Source of the DNA: Brenneria populi
GTDB taxonomy: Bacteria > Pseudomonadota > Gammaproteobacteria > Enterobacterales > Enterobacteriaceae
Direction: 5' to 3'
DNA length: 64,000 bases
NCBI RefSeq assembly: GCF_036016195.1
Contig: NZ_JAYWTM010000006.1
Coordinates: forward strand, 248,001-312,000
Part shown: piece after piece, positions 1 through 8,861 of the stretch
How the letters are laid out: each line of letters starts with the position of its first letter
Numbering within the stretch: position 1 is the stretch's first letter
Notes under the pieces: model-generated
The model's input: the letters and a program-made list of their open reading frames with translations, nothing else
Database searches by the model: none
What the model was told of the DNA's origin: nothing
Translations under genes and position numbers: made by a program

Positions 1-807
1 GAATTGTACAACTCGCGAAAGAAGCTGCTTCTGGAGTTAGAACAACACACAAGTGCGCGTGCGAGTAGTATTACTAAATCTGTTAAAAGGTTAACAAGAA
101 AACTGGAGCAGAAGGTACGGCTTACCCTACAGCCAGAAGGTGGCCGCCAAGAACTTGTGAATTTTCTGACTGAGTGCAATTTAGAGGGGGTTGGGCCTAA
201 ACGTCTCGCCTGGGTATTAGAAGGTAACTTCTCTCCAAGCAGTTTAGCCTCAACTATCCGTCAAGGAGAGTCGGAGCTAGGACGAAAGTTTGGCATATCA
301 GGAACTGTTGTTTCAGCTTTAATTCGTCTTCCAGAAGTAAAAATAATGGAAATGGAAGAATTGCAGTTACCGGATACCATGGCGATTGAGTTAAATGTGA
401 CTCATGGAGAACGAGAAGCTGTATTTAGGTCAATTGATGAATTATCGACGGGACAGCAGTGTACTGCTGTTTTGCACTTATTGCTGTTGGATAATCAAGA
501 CCCATTAATCCTTGATCAACCTGAAGATAATTTGGATAACGCATTTATAGCTGAGAGGATAGTCGCAGAACTACGTAGGGCTAAACTGAGTCGTCAGTTT
601 CTATTTGCAACACATAATGCCAATATTCCGGTTTTCGGTGATGCTGAATGGATTGGCGTTTTGAGCGTAGAAGATAATAAAGGGCTAATTCTTCCAGAAC
701 AACAAGGTGCGATCGATGTTCCCAATGTTCAGGCTTTAGCCGCAGATATATTAGAGGGCGGGAAAAGTGCATTCAATCAGCGTCGTGAGAAATATGGATT
801 CGTGTAA
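1..807 (+). CDS. C-terminal part of a TrlF-like AAA/ABC-type ATPase (partial)
   Basis: The frame is open to the left window edge, so only the last ~268 residues are seen. They contain an ABC-type signature (LSTGQQ), a Walker B-like strand (PLILDQPEDNLDN) and a switch histidine (LFATHNANIP), the layout of SMC/RecN-like ATPase heads. The wording LSTGQQCTAVL plus DQPEDNLDN resembles the C-terminal half of TrlF proteins (PHP phosphoesterase fused to AAA ATPase); the N-terminal half that would prove this is outside. It sits immediately upstream of traI, in the family's HS5 cargo site, where defence genes are common. A defence role is inference. Confidence 0.6.
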   Translation, partial: ELYNSRKKLLLELEQHTSARASSITKSVKRLTRKLEQKVRLTLQPEGGRQELVNFLTECNLEGVGPKRLAWVLEGNFSPSSLASTIRQGESELGRKFGISGTVVSALIRLPEVKIMEMEELQLPDTMAIELNVTHGEREAVFRSIDELSTGQQCTAVLHLLLLDNQDPLILDQPEDNLDNAFIAERIVAELRRAKLSRQFLFATHNANIPVFGDAEWIGVLSVEDNKGLILPEQQGAIDVPNVQALAADILEGGKSAFNQRREKYGFV

Positions 808-893
808 AGCACTATCTTGGTATTAATCACTAAGAATCAGGCTCCGCACCTTTTTGAAACCGTGAAATTAGCTCGTATGTTATTCTTCTACAT

Positions 894-959
894 GAATTAT
901 CAATCTATCTAGCCATCAAGCTCAGAGTTGAACCTTCACACTATCGTGTCGGAGGTTCA
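894..959 (+). promoter_or_regulatory. traI leader: shared 21-nt block and SD-masking hairpin
   Basis: Bases 894-914 carry the block also seen before traL, dsbC and traF (core ATCTATCTAGCC at 903-914). Downstream, TGAACCT (929-935) pairs with AGGTTCA (953-959), with an inner ACAC/GTGT stem (938-941 and 946-949). The Shine-Dalgarno GGAGG (951-955) of traI lies in the 3' arm. The block is probably part of a SetCD-dependent promoter or its start-site region (inference). Confidence 0.5.
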
Positions 960-961
960 CT

Positions 962-3112
962 ATGTTCAAAAACCTATTTTTTCAAACCAAAGCACTACCA
1001 GAGCTGTCATCTCAACTCGATGCAGAAATTCCACGCTACCCGCCATTCCTGAAGGGGTTGCCAGCTGCGTCCCCCGAGGATTTGCAGTCCACACAAGACG
1101 AGCTAATTGCCAAACTGAGGCAGGTACTTGGCTTTAACCTGCGTGACTTTCAAAGGCTGATTCAGCCCTGCATTGATCATCTGGCTGCTTATGTTCATTT
1201 GTTGCCAGCTTCTGAGCATCATCATCACAGTGGCGCGGGTGGTTTATTACGTCATTCGTTGGAAGTTGCTTTCTGGGCGGCACAAGCAGCTGAAGGGATC
1301 ATCTTTGTTGCCAGTGGCACACCGGTTGAGAAAAAAGAGCTAGAGCCAAGGTGGCGTGTTGCGGCGGCATTAGGCGGTTTGTTCCATGATATTGGTAAGC
1401 CCGTTTCAGACCTGTCCATCACAGACGAAGATGGACGCTATCAGTGGAACCCTTTTTTAGAAACCTTATCCCATTGGACTACTACTAACAGCATTGAACG
1501 TTATTTCATTCGTTGGCGCGACGGACGGTGCAAGCGGCACGAGCAATTTTCAATTTTGGTATTAAACCGGGTGATGACACCTGAGTTGCTCGCCTGGTTA
1601 ACCCAGCCGGGCCCTGAAATTTTGCAAGCCATGCTAGAGGCAATTGGCAATACCGATCCCGAGCATGTCCTGTCTAAATTGGTTATTGAAGCTGACCAAA
1701 CCAGTGTCCAGCGAGACCTGAAAGCTCAACGAATTTCCGTTGACGACAATGCCCTTGGTGTCCCAGTCGAACGCTATCTACTTGATGCCATGAGGCGATT
1801 ACTTGCCAGTTCGCAATGGCTGGTCAATCAGCGAGACGCCAGAGTCTGGGTACGAAAATCGAATCAATCAACCAATCTTTACCTGGTCTGGAAAAGCGCG
1901 GCTAAGGACATCATTGAGCTGTTGGCCAAAGACAAGATACCTGGCATCCCAAGAGATCCCGATACCCTTGCGGACATCCTCATTGAGCGAGGATTAGCCA
2001 CTAAATCCGCCTCAAATGAGCGATACGAAAGCCTTGCCCCTGAAGTGCTGCTCAAAGACGGCAAGCCAATCTGGCTACCCATGCTGCATATATCTGAGGC
2101 CGATTTATTGTTCAGCTCGAATGTACCAAGTGGTGTGACACTGTTTAACAAATCTGAGTGGGAAGCAACACAGAAAACACAAGAAGAGCCTCAGAGTCGC
2201 TCCAGTGAGCATTCAGACTTGCCTGAAGGGTCATCATCAATCGAACACGGCAATTCGTCTGAGTCACCATCGACAAACTCGTCCGAACAAGATGATGAAC
2301 TTCGTCATGCCAGTGATGTTAATCACCTTGAGGAAAATGAAAACGTTCCGGGTGATGGATGTGAAAAGCCTAACAATTCATATGATGGCGCTATCTCAAA
2401 TAACGTAAACCAGCACGATGTAGAAGCATTGAATCTGCCTGAATCTTTGGCGTGGCTCCCAGAGGCCAGCAGTGCGTTGGTTATGGTTGGTGAACAGATA
2501 CTGATCCACTATCCCGATGCCGTAAGACCTTGGTGTGCCCCCCGAAAACTGCTTGCTGAACTCAGTCGATTAGATTGGCTTGAATTAGATCCCGCAAACC
2601 CGACGCGTAAAGCCAGAACTATTACTACGAATGATGGCGTTCAGGAGCAAGGGTTGCTGCTGAAAGTATCGATTTCTAAAGGGCTTACTGCACTGATTGA
2701 CCTTCCCAAACAAGACGCAGAATCAGCGGCAGCAATTCAGAACGAAGAGGCTTCACCGCGACCGAGTCGAACTAAGACAACCAATGCCCAAGCAAAAGAA
2801 CCTGCCACAAGAGCGGAGCGCAAGCAAAAGCCGATTGTGGCCAATGCGAACTCAAGTACAGACCCCAAACACGCGCAGCGGCAACAGATGGTTAGTTTTG
2901 TGAAAGATTTGCCCATCTTACTGACCGATGGCGATTACCCAGACGTGGATCATAGTGCCGATGGTATTCGCGTCACGATTCAAACCTTACGCCAAGTCGC
3001 CAATGAGCATGGTATTCCAGCCGGGCAATTGCTTCGGGGGATCTCGGCCAGTGACCAATGCCAGTTTGATGAGGGGGAAACGGTTTTGTTTACCGCTCAC
3101 GCTAAACGTTAA
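962..3112 (+). CDS. traI: TraI relaxase (MOB_H family)
   Basis: 716-residue conjugative relaxase that nicks oriT and pilots the strand into the recipient. The N-terminal half is the TraI_2 domain with an HD-type metal centre: a His cluster (EHHHHSGAGGLLRHS, about residues 86-100) and LGGLFHDIGKP (about 138-148). A long polar, low-complexity Ser/Glu/Asn linker (about 400-480) joins it to a C-terminal TraI_2_C winged-helix-like region. MOB_H relaxases of this type are the hallmark of SXT/R391 and IncA/C. Start chosen at ATG 962 because GGAGG lies 6 nt upstream. It heads the traI-traD-s042-traJ operon. Confidence 0.95.
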   Translation: MFKNLFFQTKALPELSSQLDAEIPRYPPFLKGLPAASPEDLQSTQDELIAKLRQVLGFNLRDFQRLIQPCIDHLAAYVHLLPASEHHHHSGAGGLLRHSLEVAFWAAQAAEGIIFVASGTPVEKKELEPRWRVAAALGGLFHDIGKPVSDLSITDEDGRYQWNPFLETLSHWTTTNSIERYFIRWRDGRCKRHEQFSILVLNRVMTPELLAWLTQPGPEILQAMLEAIGNTDPEHVLSKLVIEADQTSVQRDLKAQRISVDDNALGVPVERYLLDAMRRLLASSQWLVNQRDARVWVRKSNQSTNLYLVWKSAAKDIIELLAKDKIPGIPRDPDTLADILIERGLATKSASNERYESLAPEVLLKDGKPIWLPMLHISEADLLFSSNVPSGVTLFNKSEWEATQKTQEEPQSRSSEHSDLPEGSSSIEHGNSSESPSTNSSEQDDELRHASDVNHLEENENVPGDGCEKPNNSYDGAISNNVNQHDVEALNLPESLAWLPEASSALVMVGEQILIHYPDAVRPWCAPRKLLAELSRLDWLELDPANPTRKARTITTNDGVQEQGLLLKVSISKGLTALIDLPKQDAESAAAIQNEEASPRPSRTKTTNAQAKEPATRAERKQKPIVANANSSTDPKHAQRQQMVSFVKDLPILLTDGDYPDVDHSADGIRVTIQTLRQVANEHGIPAGQLLRGISASDQCQFDEGETVLFTAHAKR

Positions 3113-3159
3113 TCCTTTTGAAATTAAGCGATTGCAAACGGTTATTTTGCGGAGCATGA

Positions 3160-4980
3160 ATGAAAGAAAACGCATACGAGATGCCTTGGCGCACGAACTA
3201 TGAAGCCATGGCAGCAGCAGGTTGGCTGGTTGGTGCAACAGGGGCAATTGCCGCAGAAATGCTGACTGAGCTACCACCTGAGCCATTTTGGTGGATGACA
3301 GGGATTTCCTCGGGCATGGCGTTGTACCGCCTGCCTCAGGCTTACCGTCTTCATAAGTTACAGAAGGGACTAAAAGGCAAACCATTGGCTTTTATGGAGC
3401 TGTCGCATTTACAAAAGGTGATGGCAAAACATCCTGATGAATTGTGGTTAGGGTATGGCTTTGAGTGGGACCAACGTCATGCTCAACGCGCTTATGAAAT
3501 CTTAAAGCGGGATAAGCAAACCTTGCTTAACCAAGGTCACGGCAAACAAATGGGTTCAACCTGGATTCATGGTGTTGAGCCCAAAGAAGAAGATGTGTAC
3601 CAGCCAGTTGGTCACACAGAAGGCCATACCTTAATTGTCGGCACAACCGGTGCCGGAAAAACCCGATGCTTTGATGCGATGATCACTCAGGCCATTTTGC
3701 GTAATGAAGCCGTGATTATTATTGATCCTAAGGGAGACAAGGAACTTAAGGATAATGCGCAGCGAGCCTGTATTGCCGCCGGTAGTCCTGAGCGCTTTGT
3801 GTATTTTCATCCGGGTTTTCCAGAGCATTCAGTACGTCTTAATCCCCTGAGAAACTTTAACCGAGGCACTGAAATTGCCAGCCGTATTGCGGCACTAATC
3901 CCATCCGAAACCGGTGCTGATCCATTTAAAGCCTTTGGCCAAATGGCACTGAACAACATCGTGCAAGGTTTGTTGCTTACTTCACAGCGTCCTGATCTGA
4001 AAACGTTGAGGCGATTTTTGGAAGGTGGCCCAGAAGGCTTGGTAGTAAAAGCCGTTACGGCCTGGGGGGAGCAGGTGTATCCGAACTTTAATGTGGAGAT
4101 TAAGCGCTTTACCGAAAAGGCCAATACCTTGGCTAAACAAGCTATGGGGATGCTGCTATTTTACTACGAACGCATTCAGCCCGTTGCCGCCAATACTGAT
4201 TTAGAGGGCCTTTTGAGCATGTTTGAACATGACAGAACCCACTATTCCAAGATGGTGGCTTCACTGATGCCGGTGCTCAATATGCTCACCTCAAGTGAAC
4301 TAGGCCCATTGCTATCACCGATTGCAAACGACGTGGATGACAGCCGGTTAATTACGGATTCTGGCCGTATTATCAACAATGCCCAAGTGGCCTATATCGG
4401 GTTGGATTCATTGACCGACGCCATGGTTGGCAGCGCCATTGGTTCGTTGCTTTTATCCGATCTCACCGCCGTGGCCGGTGACCGCTATAACTATGGTGTT
4501 GAAAATCGTCCCGTAAATATCTTCATCGATGAGGCGGCTGAAGTCGTCAACGATCCCTTCATTCAACTGCTCAACAAAGGCCGTGGCGCAAAAATGCGTT
4601 GTGTGATTGCTACTCAGACCTTTGCTGACTTTGCCGCTCGTACAGGCAGTGAAGCTAAGGCTCGCCAGGTGTTAGGTAACATCAACAACTTGATAGCCCT
4701 TCGGGTGATGGATGCCGAAACGCAGCAGTACATTACCGACAATCTGCCTAAGACTCGGTTGCAGTACATCATGCAAACGCAAGGTATGTCGTCCAACTCG
4801 GACAGCCCCGCGTTGTTTACCGGCAATCATGGCGAGCGCTTGATGGAGGAAGAAGGCGATATGTTTCCACCGCAGTTATTAGGCCAGCTTCCCAACCTGG
4901 AGTACATCGCCAAGCTTTCAGGTGGCCGCGTGATTAAGGGTCGCCTTCCTATTTTAACCAGCTCTACACAGGCAGCATAA
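3160..4980 (+). CDS. traD: TraD type IV coupling protein
   Basis: 606-residue inner-membrane ATPase that couples the relaxosome to the mating-pore. Hydrophobic N-terminal segments (about residues 18-56) precede a large VirD4/TraG-type motor domain with Walker A GTTGAGKT (161-168) and Walker B NIFIDEAAEV (about 451-460). It follows traI by 47 nt and precedes the next gene by 9 nt, so it is co-transcribed with the relaxase, as in all SXT/R391 members. Confidence 0.95.
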   Translation: MKENAYEMPWRTNYEAMAAAGWLVGATGAIAAEMLTELPPEPFWWMTGISSGMALYRLPQAYRLHKLQKGLKGKPLAFMELSHLQKVMAKHPDELWLGYGFEWDQRHAQRAYEILKRDKQTLLNQGHGKQMGSTWIHGVEPKEEDVYQPVGHTEGHTLIVGTTGAGKTRCFDAMITQAILRNEAVIIIDPKGDKELKDNAQRACIAAGSPERFVYFHPGFPEHSVRLNPLRNFNRGTEIASRIAALIPSETGADPFKAFGQMALNNIVQGLLLTSQRPDLKTLRRFLEGGPEGLVVKAVTAWGEQVYPNFNVEIKRFTEKANTLAKQAMGMLLFYYERIQPVAANTDLEGLLSMFEHDRTHYSKMVASLMPVLNMLTSSELGPLLSPIANDVDDSRLITDSGRIINNAQVAYIGLDSLTDAMVGSAIGSLLLSDLTAVAGDRYNYGVENRPVNIFIDEAAEVVNDPFIQLLNKGRGAKMRCVIATQTFADFAARTGSEAKARQVLGNINNLIALRVMDAETQQYITDNLPKTRLQYIMQTQGMSSNSDSPALFTGNHGERLMEEEGDMFPPQLLGQLPNLEYIAKLSGGRVIKGRLPILTSSTQAA

Positions 4981-4989
4981 GGAGTCTGT

Positions 4990-5550
4990 ATGCATCATTC
5001 TGTCTGTCTGAAAATGACAACACTTACCAGTAAAGAAATGCTCGCTCAGTGGCAGCAACATAACCCCCAGTTCAAGGAAACCTTAAGACTGCTTGAAACC
5101 GACTGGCCTCATGCTTTGGCCTCGGTGTATTGCTTGGCGGACTACTTAACGGATGCGTTCACGTTAGATGGCCATTCCATCTTTGATTTGTGTCTGTGCA
5201 ATGGCTTGGGTAGTTATGAAGAAGTCAGTTGTGATGATGACAGTGTACGCCTTTGGCATTTCATTGAGGCGCTGACCTGGACTGCCGCCAGTGCTTTAAC
5301 GGGGATTCGCCTGCGTGATCCTGATCATTTCGAGTGGGCCGCCGTGGATGGTGTGTATTTCTACTCCTGGATTCGTAATCGTCCAAATCGGATGACGTAT
5401 TTGGCTGAAGGACGCATCGAGGTGCGTTATGTCAGTGGTCATACGACGACAAAGCGGCTTCAACAAGTGATTAAAGCCCGGATTATGACGCCAACCGTTG
5501 CTGCCATGCTGGCGCGAGTCGAAGAGGATGTTTGGCATGAGCAAGCATAA
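4990..5550 (+). CDS. conserved SXT/R391 protein, S042-like
   Basis: 186 residues with no catalytic motif that I recognise. It is rich in Trp, Tyr and acidic residues and has no clear membrane segment. AAGGAG is well placed ahead of ATG 4990. It lies between traD and traJ in the relaxase operon, the position of s042 in SXT, and its end overlaps the start of traJ by 14 nt. A transfer-accessory role is inferred only from position. Confidence 0.75.
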   Translation: MHHSVCLKMTTLTSKEMLAQWQQHNPQFKETLRLLETDWPHALASVYCLADYLTDAFTLDGHSIFDLCLCNGLGSYEEVSCDDDSVRLWHFIEALTWTAASALTGIRLRDPDHFEWAAVDGVYFYSWIRNRPNRMTYLAEGRIEVRYVSGHTTTKRLQQVIKARIMTPTVAAMLARVEEDVWHEQA

Positions 5551-6172
5551 GTCGGTTTGGCTGCTGTGTCTGGCACTGATGCTGGAGATTATTGCCATTG
5601 GCGTGTTAGTGCCCGGTGATTGGACTGGCCGGGTCATCAGTAAAGAGAAGCAGATGATCCAAAATCAATTGGGCGCACAAACAAGCTATTGGATTGGTCA
5701 AACTAGCCATCGCTGGTATCAGTCATGGATTGTGGATACGCAGATGGAGCAATCTGTGCGAGATTTTCTAATCCCCACTGAAGAGCAGCGACTTCGTTCT
5801 AAAGGGATGGAGAACATGGGAGGCTTTTGGTTTGTCTGGGTAGAAGACCGTATTCAGGCATTTTTTGATGTGTTGTACCAGGTGTTCACTCGATTTGCTT
5901 TGCTGATGGTCTGGTTGCCCTTTGCGCTTATTCTCATGTTGCCGGCGCTGTGGGACGGCTTGATGACCTGGAAGATTAAGAAGACAACCTTTGATTTTTC
6001 GAGCCCAATCATTCACCGCTACAGCATGATTATCCTGGGCTCAGGTGTCATTTTGCTGTTTATGGGATTGTTCGCCCCGCTGGCTATTCCACCGGTGGTG
6101 TTACCGTCGCTGATCATCGGTTTGGCATTGATGGCGGGGTTGGCGTTAAGTCACTTGCAGAAGAAAATATGA
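5537..6172 (+). CDS. traJ: integrating conjugative element membrane protein (DUF4400), TraJ/S043-like
   Basis: Starting at ATG 5537 this is 211 residues: a short cytoplasmic N-terminus, a hydrophobic segment (LLCLALMLEIIAIGVLV), a periplasmic stretch, then three hydrophobic segments in the C-terminal half. This is the DUF4400 architecture found in ICE transfer clusters. The start overlaps the upstream gene by 14 nt, and an in-frame upstream extension would overlap it further. It ends the traI operon, and HS1 cargo begins directly after it. Confidence 0.8.
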   Translation: MSKHKSVWLLCLALMLEIIAIGVLVPGDWTGRVISKEKQMIQNQLGAQTSYWIGQTSHRWYQSWIVDTQMEQSVRDFLIPTEEQRLRSKGMENMGGFWFVWVEDRIQAFFDVLYQVFTRFALLMVWLPFALILMLPALWDGLMTWKIKKTTFDFSSPIIHRYSMIILGSGVILLFMGLFAPLAIPPVVLPSLIIGLALMAGLALSHLQKKI

Positions 6173-6198
6173 GGCCAGTTAGGCCTCATCTTGTAGAG

Positions 6199-6786
6199 CT
6201 AAAACCTTACGCCTACGGCATTGCCATTCTCGTCTTCAGCTGGCAAATGATAAGTATCAATAAGGTGACCTTGAAGCCAAATATATTGCGGCATCCAAAA
6301 CGAGTACTGTCGTATAAGAGCCAATACTTCTTTCAGCGATTTGTTTGCATGAGACTCGGCTAGGCGAAAGTACATGAATGAGCAATCATCTCGAAAATAC
6401 TCCTGAAGCTCTGAATCTGATAGCGTTTCTTTTAGAGGCCTGTTTTGTTCGTCGTCCTCATCAGGGGAGTTGGCATAAATTTCAAATAGCTGCTTTTCAG
6501 TAAGCATCTCCAAGAAGTGGTCTTCAATTAAAACCCCATCACTGGTATCGACATCCATACCATTTTTGACATCAAAAGCCATGACACATCCAGAAGATAA
6601 CGCCACTTCTGACGGTTTCAGTAAGTCATTAGCTTGCACAACTTGATGCCAATGATTAAAACCAGCAGATACTGCAATTTCATCGAGTGCTTGAGTGTGT
6701 GGAATAGATTTTTCACGTTTAAGCTTTCGTGCTTTTTGCTTTAAACGTTCAACCGTGGCAGAGGAAATGATTTTAGTAATTTGCAT
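6199..6786 (-). CDS. HS1 cargo protein with glyoxalase-superfamily-like N-terminal helix motif
   Basis: 195 residues, reading against the tra operons, at hotspot HS1 between traJ and traL. The N-terminus (SATVERLKQKARKLKREKSIPHTQALDEIAVSAGFNHWHQV, residues 9 to about 50) matches the short helical pattern seen in proteins annotated Glyoxalase_8/DUF-like (KAKxL...LSHSQALDxxAxxxGFxxWxxL). The rest is acidic and unrecognised. ATG 6786 is preceded by GGAG; a longer in-frame reading to 6819 has no good ribosome site. Function unknown. Confidence 0.7.
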   Translation of the reverse strand: MQITKIISSATVERLKQKARKLKREKSIPHTQALDEIAVSAGFNHWHQVVQANDLLKPSEVALSSGCVMAFDVKNGMDVDTSDGVLIEDHFLEMLTEKQLFEIYANSPDEDDEQNRPLKETLSDSELQEYFRDDCSFMYFRLAESHANKSLKEVLALIRQYSFWMPQYIWLQGHLIDTYHLPAEDENGNAVGVRF

Positions 6787-7074
6787 TGAGTTTCTCCTAT
6801 TAGCGAATACGGTGCCCACTGCCGAGGTCGCAGAAAAAACCTAAGCAAAAAATAAATTTGATATGCATGTCGTCCCGTCCGGGTTTGCTAAAGTGGGCAG
6901 CTGGTCTCGACACGACCAATATCCTCATCATATCAACAGCATCAAAAAGATCAATTGTTAGTATTGTCTGAGTAGAACCCTCAAAACCTTCAAGAATTCG
7001 GCATCTAGCTGACCACTGAACCTGCCAATCCCAAGGCATCCTTCACTTCTCAATTCAAAAAACGAGGAGTGACT
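6787..7074 (+). promoter_or_regulatory. traL operon leader: shared block and SD-masking hairpin
   Basis: The traL promoter must lie here. Bases 6994-7014 hold the recurrent block (core ATCTAGCTGACC at 7003-7014, one base off the other copies), 72 nt before the traL start. TCACTTCTC (7043-7051) pairs over nine positions, one of them a T-G wobble, with GAGGAGTGA (7064-7072). That arm contains the whole Shine-Dalgarno of traL. Confidence 0.5.
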
Positions 7075-7356
7075 ATGGAACCTGTGAGTATTCCATCCTA
7101 TATCGATGACCCGCCGGACTTCCTGCTTTGGAGTGCCGATGAGATGGCTCCCATTCTGTTGGGGCTAGTGATCGGCATTTTTACCGGTAATGCCTTGGTT
7201 TTATGCCTGTTGGGGTTGGTGACAACCAAGCTCTATCGGCGTTTTCGTGATGGTCGCCCAGATGGTTTTATTCTTCACGCCATCTACTGGGCTGGGCTGT
7301 TGCCAACCAAAGCCAAGACGATCCCTAACCCATTTATCAGGAGCTATCTGCCGTGA
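7075..7356 (+). CDS. traL: TraL pilus assembly protein
   Basis: About 93 residues with two adjacent hydrophobic segments around a short loop, typical of F-type TraL (VirB3-like), an inner-membrane T4SS component. ATG 7075 is chosen over GTG 7069 because GAGGAG (7064-7069) gives normal spacing only to the ATG. The stop overlaps the GTG start of traE (GTGA), indicating translational coupling. First gene of traLEKBVA. Confidence 0.9.
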   Translation: MEPVSIPSYIDDPPDFLLWSADEMAPILLGLVIGIFTGNALVLCLLGLVTTKLYRRFRDGRPDGFILHAIYWAGLLPTKAKTIPNPFIRSYLP

Positions 7357-7979
7357 AGTTCGACGTGTTTTTAAAATCATGGCAAGGCACGCAATTAGAG
7401 AACCGATGGCAGCGGTTCCTGATTGCGGTGCTGGTGCTATCTAATTTGCTGCTTGCGATAGCGGCATTTTCTCGCAATACCGTGGTAGCTATTCAACCAC
7501 CAACCTTGTCTGAAACGGCTGAAGTGTCACGAAACCAAGCCACTCAACCTTACCTTGAATCCTGGGGACTCTACCTGGCTGAGCTTATGGGCAACGTGAC
7601 GCCGGGTAATGTGTCTTTCATCCGGGTTGCCATTGAGCCGCTACTTTCTCCAGCGGTGTACCAGCAAGTGGTCGATGCACTGGAGATTCAGGCAAGACAA
7701 ATCCGCGAAGACCGAGTCACGCTCAAATTCCAACCCAGACAAGTGGAGTATGAGTATGAAACCGGGCATGTCTTTGTGACCGGTTATTCCTTGGTTTCTG
7801 GGCCATCTGGAGATGAGCAGCGCCAAACTCGCACCTATGAGTTTGACATCGATATTGAGCAATACCGTCCAAAGCTCAGTTGGATGGATACGTATGAGGG
7901 GCAAGCTAGAACGAAGCGCGTTCGTGAAAAGTTGACCCAAGAGCAAAACCGGAGGGTGAATGATGCGAACCAAAATTAG
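7353..7979 (+). CDS. traE: TraE T4SS inner-membrane protein (VirB8-like)
   Basis: 208 residues. One N-terminal membrane segment (FLIAVLVLSNLLLAIAAF) is followed by a periplasmic domain, as in F TraE/VirB8 proteins that scaffold pilus assembly. The start codon is GTG at 7353, overlapping the traL stop. The end overlaps traK by about 20 nt. Confidence 0.9.
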   Translation: MKFDVFLKSWQGTQLENRWQRFLIAVLVLSNLLLAIAAFSRNTVVAIQPPTLSETAEVSRNQATQPYLESWGLYLAELMGNVTPGNVSFIRVAIEPLLSPAVYQQVVDALEIQARQIREDRVTLKFQPRQVEYEYETGHVFVTGYSLVSGPSGDEQRQTRTYEFDIDIEQYRPKLSWMDTYEGQARTKRVREKLTQEQNRRVNDANQN

Positions 7980-8859
7980 TCGATGGATGACACCAAGCTT
8001 AATCGCAATGAGTTTGAGTGGCGTCCTGTTATCTCAAGCGTCGTATGCAGACGTGGAATTGCCGATTGTGCCAGCCAGTGTAATGAAGCAGTCTGCTACT
8101 GCAAATCCACCGGTTCAAACCAATACGGTTGCAACGGATGTGCCAACAACGCTACTGATGACACCGGGTGTTAATGAACTGATCCCTGTAGCTATTGGTC
8201 ATCTGAACCGGATTGTGACGCCGTTTGAATCGCCTCAGGTGAGAACAACCAGTGATGCTCAGACGCAAATCAAGGGGAATGTTGTATATGTGGCCACGGA
8301 CAAAGAATCACCGGTTTCACTTTACATCACTCCGCCTGGTCAGGAAGCGCCCGCATTATCTGTCACCTTAGTACCTCGTCGTATTCCACCGCGTGAAATC
8401 ACCTTAGCTATTGATGGTCAGCAGTGGCCTATTAAGGGCGTCGTGAACCGAAAAGCCGCCACTTGGGAAACGGCTCAGCCATACGTCGATAGCTTACGTG
8501 ATTTACTCAGACGCCTTGCACTAAATGAGTTACCACAAGGCTATGACATCCGTTTGGCTGGCCAAACTGACACAAGCCCGAAATGTTTTCAGCCGGGCTT
8601 AAAGTTTGGTTTTAAGCAGGGGCAAATTGTGACGGGACATTACTTCACTGTCTATGTAGGACTGGTTGAAAGCTTTGCCGATGAGCCAATAGAAGCCAGT
8701 GAAATAGCCTGTCATGCACCAGATATAGTGGCAAGCGCCTACTGGCCTCGCAATATCTTGTTGCTGGGTGAAAAGACAGAGTTGTATGTGGTTGTTCGCA
8801 ATCATCGTGAAGAAGCGGTGGAAAGTCAGCGACCTTCGCTTCTTGTGGGAGGTGAATAA
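7960..8859 (+). CDS. traK: TraK secretin-like T4SS outer-membrane core protein (VirB9-like)
   Basis: 299 residues with a signal peptide (about residues 1-30, ending near SYA). The mature protein is a periplasmic beta-rich TraK/VirB9-type subunit that forms the outer-membrane core complex with TraB and TraV. ATG 7960 or 7963 are both possible (MMRTK). It overlaps traE and is followed 2 nt later by traB. Confidence 0.9.
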   Translation: MMRTKISRWMTPSLIAMSLSGVLLSQASYADVELPIVPASVMKQSATANPPVQTNTVATDVPTTLLMTPGVNELIPVAIGHLNRIVTPFESPQVRTTSDAQTQIKGNVVYVATDKESPVSLYITPPGQEAPALSVTLVPRRIPPREITLAIDGQQWPIKGVVNRKAATWETAQPYVDSLRDLLRRLALNELPQGYDIRLAGQTDTSPKCFQPGLKFGFKQGQIVTGHYFTVYVGLVESFADEPIEASEIACHAPDIVASAYWPRNILLLGEKTELYVVVRNHREEAVESQRPSLLVGGE

Positions 8860-8861
8860 CG

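Noticed and set aside
2928..3203. 91-residue ORF between traI and traD
   Set aside because: Overlaps both genes in another frame; no ribosome site.
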